This document shows positions 9,014 to 18,474 of a DNA stretch of 64,000 bases, piece after piece. A program made the translations under genes and the position numbers. The stretch comes from Arsenophonus melophagi. Its GTDB lineage: Bacteria; Pseudomonadota; Gammaproteobacteria; Enterobacterales; Enterobacteriaceae. Positions within the stretch are counted from its first letter, which is position 1, and each line of letters begins with the position of its first letter. The stretch spans positions 1 to 64,000 of the forward strand of contig JAVYJS010000007.1 in the NCBI GenBank assembly GCA_032378655.1, written 5' to 3'. The notes below the pieces were generated by a model. It saw only the letters and a list, made by a program, of their open reading frames with translations, made no database searches and had not been told where the DNA came from.

Positions 9014-9473
9014 TTAAAATAGTATTATTAATTGCTTCAATGACTTGTTTTTTTGGATATAGTGTTCAAAATTTTCATTTGCTATGGTCATTAGGAATGA
9101 ACAATATTAATCCTGAATAAGGCTTGACGGTTACATCGAGTCCTTAATATAATCTTCAGCAGATCGTTGATACTTGAGAAAAGCAGCCCGCAAACTAATG
9201 AATAGTTGATGTTACATTTTTGATTTTTTATTTGGTAGATATGGCAACTGATTCCAGTGATCTAATCAAAGCATTGTTAAAAAATTTTTAACACTATGAA
9301 GCGTTATCCGTTGTAATACTCCATAATTACATTATGTCTTCCACGGTATCTTCTAATATCGTTGGCTTGCTTTATTTTTTTCTGAGAAAACACAATCAAA
9401 AATAAAACATTTTCTTTATAACTGTTAATAATCTTTTGAGGATTTGCTTATATCTACCTATAAGCTATTAGGT

Positions 9474-9504
9474 AATTATGCCTATTAACATAATAGGCAT
9501 AATT
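9474..9504. repeat. Inverted repeat, 14-bp arms, 3-nt loop
   Basis: AATTATGCCTATTA, then ACA, then the exact reverse complement. It lies in the cca-cysS desert. Confidence 0.75.
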
Positions 9505-9858
9505 TAAAATGTAGATATACAAAACATAAATGATATGTAATATATAAAAATACTATTTAATTTATTTAAAATTTAAATATAAAATAGAAAATGAATACTG
9601 AAGCATAGCTTACAGTTATTAAAACAATTAATTTAACCTAGTTACCTATTTCAATAGGAGTTTTATGTTTTTAAAAAACAAATGAAACTCATTATTTATG
9701 ATGATTCACGAAATAATAAATGCTACAATATCCTACAATACAAATATTCTAAAATAGAATATGTTATTGACTCTTCTTTATTGATTGTGATTTCAAATGT
9801 TGAATATCATAATAATTCATTTCATAGAAATGAAATGATGGATAGACAAGTACTGTAT

Positions 9859-11259
9859 TTATTGACGGCGCCATAAAGTGCCTTGTGGGCGATCCTCTAA
9901 TATAATGTCCATTCTCGTTAGCTCATCACGCAACGAGTCAGCCTTTGCCCAAAGTTTATTTTTTCTAGCCTCATTGCGACGTTTTATTAAATCCTTAATT
10001 TTTTCCATTGCATCTCTTTGAGAGACTTGTATATGACTTTGTAAAAATTGTTCAGGATTTTGCGTTAATAACCCTAATATATTTGCTAATTTGCGTAATT
10101 CTACAGCTAACGCATTTGCCATTGTTGTATTATTCTCTTTAAGATGATTAAAGCGATTAATTTCATTTGCTAAATCAAATAGCACTGAATATGCTACTGG
10201 AGTATTAAAATCATCGTTCATGGCTGCTAAAAACCGTTGTGTAAATGCTTCAGTATCGAGAGATTGTACATTATTAAAATCAGTATTTCGTAATACTGTA
10301 TAAAGACGCATAAGTGATTTATGTGCTTGCTGTAAATTTTCCTCAGTATACTTTAATTGATTACGATAATGTTTTGATAATAAGAAATAACGTACCGTTT
10401 CAGCATCATATTGCGCCAATACATCACGGATGGTTAAAAAATTATTTAATGATTTTGACATTTTCTCTTGATTAACCATAACCATTCCAGTATGCATCCA
10501 ATAGTTTACATATGCTTGATCATGAGCACAGGTTGATTGAGCTATTTCATTTTCGTGATGAGGAAACATTAAATCTGCCCCTCCTCCATGAATATCAAAA
10601 TGTTTACCAAGTTGTTTATGATTCATGGCAGAGCATTCAATATGCCAGCCAGGTCGTCCATCTCCCCAAGGAGATGGCCATCTTGGCTCATTGTGCTTAG
10701 ACAATTTCCATAACGCAAAATCTAATGGATTTCTCTTGGAATCAGAGATTTCAACGCGTTTTCCCGCTTGTAATTGTTCGAGATTTTGGCGAGATAAAAG
10801 ACCATAATGCAAGTTGCTATTAATAGCAAACATGACATCACCATTATCTGCAATGTAAGCATGGTTACGCTCAAGCAATCGCTCAGTAAAAGCAATAATT
10901 TCATTAATATAATGTGTTGCTCTTGGTTCAACATCAGGGCGTAAAATACATAGAGAATCAAAATCTTTATACATTTCAATTAACATACGTGATGTTAAAG
11001 CGTCACATGATTCATTATTTTCTGCTGCCCGTTTAATAATCTTATCATCCACATCAGTGATGTTACGCACGTAGGTAACATCATAACCAAGATAACGTAA
11101 ATAACGGCTAATCATATCAAAAGCTACAAAGGTTCTTCCATGTCCGATATGACATAAATCATAAATAGTAACACCACATACATACATACTAATTTTTCCT
11201 GGAATAATCGTTCTGAACTCTTCTTTTTGACGAGTGAGTGTATTATAAATTTTTAACAT
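9859..11259 (-). CDS. cysS: Cysteinyl-tRNA synthetase
   Basis: Charges tRNA-Cys with cysteine. The ATG at 11259 was chosen because MLKIYNTLTRQKEEF matches the family N-terminus; the frame runs nine codons further upstream. The class I signatures are HIGH (CHIGHGRTF) and KMSKS (EKMSKSLNN). Zinc ligands are visible in YVCGVTIYD, ECSAMN and PHHENE. With this start it has 466 residues, close to the E. coli 461. It is divergent from the lpxH-purEK group, with a dead ppiB between them. Confidence 0.96.
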   Translation of the reverse strand: MLKIYNTLTRQKEEFRTIIPGKISMYVCGVTIYDLCHIGHGRTFVAFDMISRYLRYLGYDVTYVRNITDVDDKIIKRAAENNESCDALTSRMLIEMYKDFDSLCILRPDVEPRATHYINEIIAFTERLLERNHAYIADNGDVMFAINSNLHYGLLSRQNLEQLQAGKRVEISDSKRNPLDFALWKLSKHNEPRWPSPWGDGRPGWHIECSAMNHKQLGKHFDIHGGGADLMFPHHENEIAQSTCAHDQAYVNYWMHTGMVMVNQEKMSKSLNNFLTIRDVLAQYDAETVRYFLLSKHYRNQLKYTEENLQQAHKSLMRLYTVLRNTDFNNVQSLDTEAFTQRFLAAMNDDFNTPVAYSVLFDLANEINRFNHLKENNTTMANALAVELRKLANILGLLTQNPEQFLQSHIQVSQRDAMEKIKDLIKRRNEARKNKLWAKADSLRDELTRMDIILEDRPQGTLWRRQ

Positions 11260-12031
11260 GAAGATTTTATCCATTAAAAGTGGCACATGCAGTAAATGAT
11301 TTTACTTTGATTACAAATCTATACGAAATATTTTGTTAATAAAAACAAGAGTTATTAGCAACTTATTCTGCGTTATGTCACTACGCAGTGCAAGAAAATG
11401 ACACGAATAGTTTTGTATACTCTACCAAACAAATACTGACATATTATGGTATAATATGGTATCTACTTATTCTTTACTACAGAAAGAATAAGTACTGTTC
11501 GTTTATTATTTTTTACATTATATTCTCTATTCTTAATAGAAGGGATAGAGTGAGCTTTTCATGCTAATTTAATTTTTTATAAAAACTTTTAATCAGCAAT
11601 GTAAAAGACCAGCAAAATATTTTTTGAGCTACTCCCATGATGCGTGTTACAATAATACGATGTGTAGTACTTCTATTACTGAAGTGATGATTCAAGATAT
11701 CAGTTTTAAAGCAAGCATAAAATAACTAAGGATCCACTGAACAAAAAAATAAGCACTAATTCAAAAATCAGTGTGGTGTAACTGTAACAGCAAGAACTTA
11801 TGATGTACTTTCAATAAAGTACAATGCTGTATTATAGTTACAGATAACTACTGTCTAAAATTCTCTGTAAAACTACAAGATTAGTAGAGTTACTATGTGT
11901 GATGCATGAGTTAATAGAGCTGATAATATTAATAAACAACAAGCGTTAGACCAGTATTGATAGTTTATATTATGATGTACTAATTGAAGATTAGTATCAG
12001 TAAACACATAAAGTTAACGAATAATTAAACT
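11260..12031. other. Divergent cysS-lpxH spacer with dead ppiB
   Basis: 772 bp with no intact gene. Most of it is the eroded ppiB locus, described separately. The remaining AT-rich DNA must contain the cysS and lpxH promoters, but I could not place them reliably. Confidence 0.6.
11561..11860 (+). pseudogene. ppiB: ppiB fossil (cytoplasmic peptidyl-prolyl isomerase B)
   Basis: E. coli has ppiB between cysS and lpxH on the lpxH strand. Here the plus strand from an ATG at 11561 has an in-frame TAA after three codons, then reads IKTFNQQCKRPAKYFLSY against IKTFDDKAPETVKNFLDY. It continues with CYNNT (family FYNNT) and VMIQ (FMIQ). After a TAA at 11723 it reads ITKDP (ATKEP), and after a frameshift ARTYD near MARTQ. 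The alignment is gapless over about 45 residues. The gene is clearly dead. Confidence 0.8.
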
Positions 12032-12757
12032 ATGGTCATTTTATTTATTGCTGACTTGCATTTAAGCGAACAAGAGCCCGCTATTACCGTCAGTTTTCTG
12101 CATTTCTTAAGGGAACAGGCTAGTAAAGCCAAAGCTTTATATATTTTAGGTGATTTTTTTGATTATTGGATAGGAGATGATAATCCAAGTCTACTATATA
12201 AATCCATAGCGAAAGAACTCCAGGAACTACGAAGTAAAGGTGTTACTTGTTACTTTATTCATGGTAATCGTGATTTTTTACTGGGTAAAAAATTTGCTAA
12301 AGCAAGTGGAATGACCCTCCTTCCTACTGAGAAGGTATTAACACTTCATGGTCATCATATCCTCATTTTACACGGTGATACACTGTGTACTAATGATGTT
12401 TCTTTTCAACGCTATCGAAAAAAAGTACATAATCCATTGCTGCAGAGGCTCTTTTTAGCGCTTCCGTTATCTACCCGACATAGTATTGCTAAAAGAATGC
12501 GTAAAAATAGTCAAGCCGCAATTCAGCTTAAGCCAGCATACATTACAGATGTCAATAAACAAACAGTGATTGAAAAATTTCAAAAATATCAGGTTGATTG
12601 GATGATCCACGGCCATACCCATAAACCGGCTATCCATGATATTCATGTTAATGGTAAAATCTTACACAGAGCAGTATTAGGTGCCTGGGATAAAAATATT
12701 GCAGTAATCAAAATAACGCCTACAACTATTGAGTTACTGCATATTCCTGTTATTTAA
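12032..12757 (+). CDS. lpxH: UDP-2,3-diacylglucosamine hydrolase LpxH
   Basis: Manganese metallophosphoesterase that splits UDP-diacylglucosamine to lipid X in lipid A synthesis, at the inner face of the inner membrane. 241 residues, matching E. coli (240). The metal-ligand motifs are intact: FIADLHL, GDFFDYWIGDD, GNRDFLLG, LHGD and HGHTHKPA. Its presence implies that the cell still makes lipid A. It precedes purE by 126 bp, as in E. coli. Confidence 0.96.
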   Translation: MVILFIADLHLSEQEPAITVSFLHFLREQASKAKALYILGDFFDYWIGDDNPSLLYKSIAKELQELRSKGVTCYFIHGNRDFLLGKKFAKASGMTLLPTEKVLTLHGHHILILHGDTLCTNDVSFQRYRKKVHNPLLQRLFLALPLSTRHSIAKRMRKNSQAAIQLKPAYITDVNKQTVIEKFQKYQVDWMIHGHTHKPAIHDIHVNGKILHRAVLGAWDKNIAVIKITPTTIELLHIPVI

Positions 12758-12792
12758 CACTTCGCATCTCCGCGAGATTCTATGATGAAAAT

Positions 12793-12808
12793 AAGCAAAT
12801 GTTTTCTT
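12793..12808. promoter_or_regulatory. Probable PurR operator of purEK
   Basis: AAGCAAATGTTTTCTT matches the 16-bp PUR-box consensus ANGCAANCGNTTNCNT at every fixed position except one central C>T. It lies 76 bp upstream of the purE start, where E. coli purEK has its operator. Confidence 0.6.
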
Positions 12809-12824
12809 TATTTATTTACTATGC

Positions 12825-12830
12825 TATGAT
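12825..12830 (+). promoter_or_regulatory. Candidate -10 box of purEK
   Basis: TATGAT lies 17 bp after the hexamer TTTTCT, which overlaps the PUR box. That overlap between operator and -35 is what repression would need. The -35 match is poor. Confidence 0.35.
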
Positions 12831-12883
12831 CTCACTTCATTTCGATCAATTCAGAAATGCAAACCAATAGGAGCAACAAATTA

Positions 12884-13414
12884 ATGATCAGTCCATTTGG
12901 TGCACAAACAAGGTTACAAACAGCTCCGAAAATTGCTATTGTAATGGGTTCAAAAAGCGATTGGAGTACGATGAAATATTCTGCTGATATACTCTGTGAG
13001 CTCATGTTATCTCACCATGTAGAGATAATTTCTGCTCATCGTACGCCTGATAAACTATATACATTTGCGGAACAAGTAAAAGAAAAAGGATTTCAGATTA
13101 TCATTGCTGGCGCCGGTGGTGCCGCGCATTTACCTGGTATGTTAGCAGCTAAAACATTAGTTCCTGTTTTTGGAGTACCAGTAGTAACAGCGATATTAAA
13201 GGGTATCGACAGCCTTTATTCTATTGTCCAAATGCCTAAAGGAATTCCAGTGGCTACTTTCGCTATTGGTAAAACAGGAGCAGCAAATGCGGCATTATTA
13301 GCAGCTCAATTCCTAGCTTGCACTGACGGAGAACTTTATGAGCGCTTATTAATCTGGCGCTTAAAACAAACTAATGATGTTTTAAGCCAACCAGATCCTA
13401 GAGAGGCAGAATGA
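12884..13414 (+). CDS. purE: N5-carboxyaminoimidazole ribonucleotide mutase PurE
   Basis: Converts N5-CAIR to CAIR in purine synthesis, using the product of PurK. The start at 12884 was chosen because AGGAG lies 10 nt upstream; the frame is open nine codons further but without a ribosome site. 176 residues against 169 in E. coli. Substrate-binding motifs MGSKSDW, SAHRTPD and AGAGGAAHLPGM are intact. The stop overlaps the purK start by 4 bp (ATGA), so the two are translationally coupled. Confidence 0.96.
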   Translation: MISPFGAQTRLQTAPKIAIVMGSKSDWSTMKYSADILCELMLSHHVEIISAHRTPDKLYTFAEQVKEKGFQIIIAGAGGAAHLPGMLAAKTLVPVFGVPVVTAILKGIDSLYSIVQMPKGIPVATFAIGKTGAANAALLAAQFLACTDGELYERLLIWRLKQTNDVLSQPDPREAE

Positions 13415-14520
13415 AACCGATTTGTGTTATGGGTAATGGTCAGCTTGGCCAAATGTTACGTCAAGCTGGAGATCCGCTAGGTATTAGCGTCTATCCTATT
13501 GGTATCTATGATGCATTAGAGAGTATTCCTTATCAGGAAAGTATCATAACAGCTGAAATTGAATGCTGGCCCAAAAATTCCCTTACATATGAATTAGCTC
13601 GCATGCCTAATTTTGTTAATCGCGATATTTTTCCACAACTGACTGATCGACTTTTACAAAAAAAAATACTAGATTCATTATCGTTACGTACAGCTACCTG
13701 GCGTCTTCTTAGAAGACGAGAACAATGGCCAAAATTATTTAATGAGCTAGGCGACTGTGTTATTGTAAAATGTCGTACTGGTGGTTACGACGGCCGCGGA
13801 CAATGGCGTATAACACCTAAAAATTTATTTCTGTTACCAGTTGAAATCTATGGTCATGCAATTGTTGAACAGGTCATTTCCTTTTCAGAAGAAGTATCAC
13901 TTATTGGCGCACGTAGTATAAATGGTACATGTGTATTCTATCCAATAACATACAATCTACACCAAGATGGCATCTTGAGAGTTAGTATCGCGTTTCATGA
14001 GCCTAATAAAAAATTGCAGCATCAGGCAGAATTAATGCTATCGACTATTATGACGACATTAAATTATATTGGTGTGATGGCAATGGAATGTTTTATATTA
14101 AATAATACACTACTAATTAATGAATTAGCGCCGCGTGTTCATAATAGTGGTCATTGGACGCAAAATGGCGCCTCTATAAGTCAATTTGAACTTCATCTGC
14201 GAGCTATTTTAAATTTACCGATCCCGACCCCTAACACAAATGCTATATCAGTGATGATTAATTTAATAGACACAGCATTAAATCCTGCATGGCTTTCATT
14301 ACCATTAATTCAGCTTCATTGGTATAAAAAAGATTTACGCCCTAGGCGTAAATTAGGTCATCTAAATTTGTGTAGTCGAGACTGTCAAACGATCAATGAC
14401 TCACTAAATAAAATACTATCCTTACTTCCTAAGGAATATAGTGCTAGTATTAACTTAGCTAAACATAAAATTAGCACATACTTCACTCAGGAAGGGAGTA
14501 TAAATAAAAAAAATAACTAA
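13411..14520 (+). CDS. purK: N5-carboxyaminoimidazole ribonucleotide synthase PurK
   Basis: ATP-grasp enzyme that carboxylates AIR with bicarbonate, supplying PurE. 369 residues against 355 in E. coli. It begins ICVMGNGQLGQMLRQA (Rossmann-like). The ATP-grasp motifs VIVKCRTGGYDGRGQW, EEVSLIGAR and NELAPRVHNSGHWTQ are present. The C-terminal region beyond residue 300 is more diverged than the core. It overlaps purE and is followed by a likely terminator. Confidence 0.95.
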   Translation: MKPICVMGNGQLGQMLRQAGDPLGISVYPIGIYDALESIPYQESIITAEIECWPKNSLTYELARMPNFVNRDIFPQLTDRLLQKKILDSLSLRTATWRLLRRREQWPKLFNELGDCVIVKCRTGGYDGRGQWRITPKNLFLLPVEIYGHAIVEQVISFSEEVSLIGARSINGTCVFYPITYNLHQDGILRVSIAFHEPNKKLQHQAELMLSTIMTTLNYIGVMAMECFILNNTLLINELAPRVHNSGHWTQNGASISQFELHLRAILNLPIPTPNTNAISVMINLIDTALNPAWLSLPLIQLHWYKKDLRPRRKLGHLNLCSRDCQTINDSLNKILSLLPKEYSASINLAKHKISTYFTQEGSINKKNN

Positions 14521-14527
14521 TATTATT

Positions 14528-14578
14528 ACTCAACTAGTATAGCACATAGTCAATTAGTGTAGTTGAGTTCACTTTTTT
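14528..14578 (+). terminator. Likely purK terminator
   Basis: ACTCAACTA (14528-14536) pairs with TAGTTGAGT (14560-14568) and is followed by CACTTTTTTAT. Intrinsic-terminator-like, 8 bp past the purK stop. Confidence 0.5.
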
Positions 14579-15330
14579 ATGCGTAGTTTTTACTTTGTAG
14601 TTTTAAAATCTGAAACTCTTTAACTCTTTTATTACATAATGCACTATTTGTATGTAACTCCTATATATTGGACTCTTATTGTAGATTACGATTCTCTTAA
14701 TAAGAGAGTCTACTTTACTGCGTTACTGATTTTTATCCTAAACATCACTCATGAGTGTAAATAGATCTAGAAATAAACATAGTTTAATGTGTAATCTTTA
14801 AATCTAAATCATCTCTAATAGATGCCTTAGAGAAGCACTATTATTCGGTCTTGTAATTGTAGTCATGGTTTTATTATATAATATTTTATAAACAATTGAT
14901 TTTTATTATTTGCACTATTATTCTTTACTGCTCTTCTATGAAGATACGTGTTGTATATTTTGAAGGGTTACCTGATAAATATTTGCTTTAATTGTTTTAA
15001 AAAAAAATCACTTTCTTTCGTTTTTTAACATTTAAGATAGGTAGTCGATAAGGAATCAAGATTCACTGTAATAGTTAATCTAATTAAGATCTATTTTTTT
15101 AGCGCATATTCATCTAAAATTAATGGCACATTTATTAGATTATTTTTAGGACTTTTGACTATTATTCTTTTATTACACGATTGTTTGTGTAAAAGTTGAT
15201 ATGACATTATTTATGCTACAGTCAATAACTAATCAGTTAGTCTAATTCTCACTAGAAACAATTTTTAAAGCATAAAAAAGATAGCCTTTAGTATTGTTTT
15301 AAACGCTTTTATATTATACTATCAAAGTAT

Positions 15331-15388
15331 TTCTAACCTTTTACTACACTATCTATTAGCTAATAGATAGTGTAGTAAAAGGTTAGAA
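15331..15388. repeat. 58-bp perfect palindrome
   Basis: The 28-bp arms begin TTCTAACCTTTTACTACAC and meet at a central GC, so the entire 58 bp is its own reverse complement. No gene lies within 1 kb. Confidence 0.9.
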
Positions 15389-15613
15389 TCGAGCTCTTAT
15401 GGCAAGAAAACGTTGTCTGCTAGGACTGGAAGGTGTGCTAGATTATTCGCAGCTACAGTTTTTCTATGTATTGAGTCAATGTTTATTAAACACATTAACT
15501 TTAAACTAACATCAAAGAATCCAGGACATTTTTACGTATTTTATCTAATTTTTTAAAATAAAAAATCGTTTTACTATTTCAAAGTAAAACATCTTCAGCA
15601 ACAACTTTATGTA

Positions 15614-15662
15614 TTAATCCACAACTCTTTATCTTAGAATAAAGTAAAAGGTTGTGGATTAA
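15614..15662. repeat. Forked stem-loop, 12-bp outer arms
   Basis: Outer arms TTAATCCACAAC (15614-15625) and its exact complement (15651-15662) enclose an inner CTTTAT/ATAAAG stem. The outer stem is GC-richer than its surroundings. Confidence 0.65.
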
Positions 15663-16553
15663 GTATTTTATCTTTTAGTTCAAAAGGTTTTGAACATTAG
15701 GCTTACAAGCCTTCTACTTTATCAATTAATAAAAATCTTAATTTAATTAATTTATTTCTTAATTGAATAATCAATTTAGATCTTATTTAATGTAGTAAAA
15801 GAATATATAGTAGTATACTAATCATTAATAATTAATTACGATACTATCAAGGTCAGCAAATCTTATTTGCATTTGTAATTTTGCAATGATTCATTAAATA
15901 GTTAACTGATGAATTAGTTTTTGCGATGTTTTAGCAAAAACATGTGCTATATTGCGTATATAGCGCCTGAGTTAACGCATATACTCTCGAAAAGAGATAA
16001 TTGCGATATGGCAATTAACTGCCGAGTAATTCAGTTTAAGCATCATTTAAACTATTTATTTATTACAACAAATAAAATAGTTACTTTATAGTATTCAAGA
16101 ACTGCAAGACCATAAAACTGAAGAGTTTATCCTGTTGCAGGTTAATAGATATTATTCTAGAATAGAGAAATTAAAAATACTGAAGTAATTAAGTTTGCTA
16201 AACGCAAAAATTGAGCGAGAACGATTTTGATCTTTTACAGATAAAAAATCAATTAAACTAAAAATCAACTGCATTAAACTGCAAAGCAGTCAATACATCA
16301 GAAATAAAAAATGACAAGAGAAGCCTTGCTAAATAGCAAGGGAATATAGAATGTGCACAATACAGTTAATACTTAATCTCATAATTTAAATAAAAATCAA
16401 AACATTAAAAATATTTCTAATGCTTCTTAATCACGATTTTTGCCAGCAATGTATCACAAGACATTAATGACGGAGATTTTATCTGACTTAGTAAAATATA
16501 CTACCTGGAGCAAATTTATTCACTACTTTACTAAAGTAAAACAGGAAAACGCA

Positions 16554-17489
16554 ATGAACTTATTTTCTTTTAGTATCACACCTATAGTGATTTTTATCAC
16601 TATAGGCATTCTCTTCACTTGTATAAAAACTGTTCCACAAGGTTTTCAATGGACAGTAGAGCGTTTTGGACGCTATACTCGAACTTTACTACCAGGATTG
16701 CATATCATTGTTCCATTTATGGATAAAATTGGACGAAAAATTAATATGATGGAACGTGTTTTCGATATTCCTTCACAAGAAGTTATTTCTAAAGATAATG
16801 CAAATGTTACAATTGATGCAGTTTGCTTTATTCAAGTCATTGATCCTGTTCGTGCTGCATATGAGGTAAATAATCTTGATTTATCAGTAATTAATCTCAC
16901 TATGACCAATATTCGTACGGTATTGGGTGCAATGGAACTGGATGAGATTTTATCTCAACGAGATTCTATCAATAGTCGTTTATTGCATATTGTTGATGAG
17001 GCTACGAATACTTGGGGACTAAAAATTACTCGGATAGAAATCCGAGATGTTCGGCCACCAAAAGAATTAATTAATGCTATGAATGCCCAAATGAAAGCGG
17101 AACGCACTAAGCGTGCGGATATTTTAGAAGCAGAAGGGGTTCGCCAGGCAGCGATACTTAAAGCGGAAGGTGAAAAACAGTCACAAATTTTAAAAGCAGA
17201 AGGTGAACGTCAGTCAGCATTTCTTCATGCTGAAGCACGAGAGCGTGCAGCTGAAGCAGAAGCTAAAGCAACTCAAATGGTCTCTGATGCCATTGCCAGT
17301 GGCGATATGCAAGCAATAAACTATTTTATTGCAGAAAAATATACTGATGCACTAACCAATATTGGTAAGGCGAATAATAGTAAAGTGATTATGATGCCAC
17401 TTGAAGCAAGTAATTTAATTAGTGCTATTGGCGGTATTAGTGAACTTTTTCAAGAAAATAAAAAAAATAATAGCCCAAAGGCTATTTAA
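16554..17489 (+). CDS. qmcA: QmcA, SPFH/stomatin-family membrane protease modulator
   Basis: Inner-membrane SPFH protein associated in E. coli with FtsH-HflKC. The ATG at 16554 follows ACAGGAAAACGCA and gives 311 residues (E. coli 305); the frame also runs upstream from a TTG without support. An N-terminal membrane segment is followed by the SPFH domain (VPQGFQWTVERFGRYT, DNANVTIDAVCFIQV). The coiled-coil has repeated ILKAEGE-type units, and the end is KVIMMPLEASNL. It forms an operon with ybbJ, 22 bp downstream. Confidence 0.94.
   Translation: MNLFSFSITPIVIFITIGILFTCIKTVPQGFQWTVERFGRYTRTLLPGLHIIVPFMDKIGRKINMMERVFDIPSQEVISKDNANVTIDAVCFIQVIDPVRAAYEVNNLDLSVINLTMTNIRTVLGAMELDEILSQRDSINSRLLHIVDEATNTWGLKITRIEIRDVRPPKELINAMNAQMKAERTKRADILEAEGVRQAAILKAEGEKQSQILKAEGERQSAFLHAEARERAAEAEAKATQMVSDAIASGDMQAINYFIAEKYTDALTNIGKANNSKVIMMPLEASNLISAIGGISELFQENKKNNSPKAI
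17468..17485 (+). repeat. Hairpin at the qmcA 3' end
   Basis: AATAGCC-CAAA-GGCTATT overlaps the last qmcA codons. It may tune processing between qmcA and ybbJ. Confidence 0.45.
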
Positions 17490-17511
17490 AGTTCAATAGA
17501 AGTTTAATAGG

Positions 17512-17991
17512 ATGCTTAAGCAAATAATTGCAGAGCCGGTCTGGTTTTGGTTCTTTATAGGTGGATTATTTCTGATTGCTGAACTATTAAGTTCTAGTGG
17601 CTATTTACTCTGGATAGGTATTGCTGCTATTTTCACCTCATTTATAATCTGGCTTATACCTGAAATTAGTTGGAATTTGCAAGGCATTTTATTTTCTATT
17701 ATGATCATTTTTTCTGTATTGAGTTGGCGTAAATGGTTTTGTATAAGTAGCAAATCATTGATTAGTGATCCCAATAAAAAACAACATCAATTCATTGGTA
17801 TGAAAGCATACTTAATCTCAGATACTAATAATGGTTATAGCAGAATTAGACTTATGGATGGTAGCTGGAGAATTTATTGTTCTGAGCAATTGTCAGCGAA
17901 TGCTGAAGTTGAAGTGATTGATATTGAGGGTATCACACTAACAGTTAAACCTGTTAGGGCTATTCAACAGAATAGCCAATCATCAAGATGA
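17512..17991 (+). CDS. ybbJ: YbbJ, NfeD-like membrane protein
   Basis: Partner of SPFH proteins; the exact function is unknown. 159 residues, close to the family's 150. Two or three N-terminal hydrophobic segments (about residues 10-75) are followed by a small beta-barrel OB-type NfeD domain ending VEVIDIEGITLTVKPV. The qmcA-ybbJ pairing is conserved in enterobacteria and supports the call. A GATCAAT/ATTGATC hairpin overlaps its stop codon. Confidence 0.9.
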   Translation: MLKQIIAEPVWFWFFIGGLFLIAELLSSSGYLLWIGIAAIFTSFIIWLIPEISWNLQGILFSIMIIFSVLSWRKWFCISSKSLISDPNKKQHQFIGMKAYLISDTNNGYSRIRLMDGSWRIYCSEQLSANAEVEVIDIEGITLTVKPVRAIQQNSQSSR

Positions 17992-18016
17992 TCAATGATT
18001 ATTGATCGAGAATTTT
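17990..18016 (+). terminator. Likely qmcA-ybbJ terminator
   Basis: GATCAAT-GATT-ATTGATC followed by GAGAATTTT, directly at the ybbJ stop codon. Confidence 0.45.
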
Positions 18017-18065
18017 AGTTTCATAAACGCGATTCAATGAGCATAATTATATTTATGTATACTAT

Positions 18066-18105
18066 AGTATAGTACTACTAAAATAAGTATAGTACTACTA
18101 AAATA
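18066..18105. repeat. Tandem duplication, 2 x 20 bp
   Basis: AGTATAGTACTACTAAAATA occurs twice head to tail with no mismatch. Confidence 0.85.
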
Positions 18106-18426
18106 GTGATGTTTTCATCATTGAACGAATCATACCATGTAGCATTGGGAGTATTAATTATACTTAATACTATTATTCTAGTACGCTAGACTAATAGTCT
18201 TAGTCTCTATTTATAAAAAATTCCAGGGCTGCAATTAAGATCAAAAATTAAATAAATTGGTGATTACATATTGATTACATATGATTATATTAATAATCAT
18301 GGGTTTAATATCAGTAAATACGTTATTGAACCAATCGTCTATCAAGGAGCTCTCTAATTTCGAGAGATTAATAACAAGCTAGAGTTTCTAATTTTTTAGG
18401 ATCAATAATGTATTACTTTTGGAATA

Positions 18427-18474
18427 TCTCAGCCTGGCATAAGTTGCCTTGCTTGCCACGATGCAAGGCTGAGA
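18427..18474. other. GC-rich element with two competing hairpins
   Basis: TCTCAGCCT (18427-18435) pairs with AGGCTGAGA (18466-18474), enclosing a GGCA-TAAGT-TGCC hairpin. Alternatively GCCTTGC (18446-18452) pairs with GCAAGGC (18463-18469). The two stems exclude each other. It could be a relic regulatory RNA. It is not a tRNA, and although it contains GGCTGAGA the rest of the TPP riboswitch is absent. Confidence 0.45.

Larger units (their letters stand above)
8235..9858. other. 1.6-kb gene desert between cca and cysS
   Basis: No intact gene. A ygiM fossil lies next to cca on the minus strand. Three inverted repeats (8261-8294, 8961-9013, 9474-9504) and one tandem duplication (8457-8488) are present. 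A minus-strand stretch at 9207-9130 reads as about 26 open codons with protein-like composition, but I cannot assign it. A good Shine-Dalgarno plus ATG at 9655-9666 opens a frame of only six codons, perhaps the eroded start of a lost gene. Confidence 0.6.
14521..16553. other. 2-kb gene desert between purK and qmcA
   Basis: No gene or recognisable fossil. It contains a terminator-like hairpin after purK, a 58-bp perfect palindrome (15331-15388) and a forked stem-loop (15614-15662). Stops are dense in all frames. Confidence 0.6.

Noticed and set aside
9130..9207. Minus-strand stretch of about 26 protein-like codons (RAAFLKYQRSAEDYIKDSM)
   Set aside because: Could be a gene-end fossil, but I cannot match it to any family and such runs occur by chance.
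9682..9876. 64-codon plus-strand ORF overlapping the end of cysS
   Set aside because: Low-complexity AT-rich composition, no family resemblance, overlaps cysS antisense. The good ribosome site just upstream belongs to a six-codon frame, not to this one.
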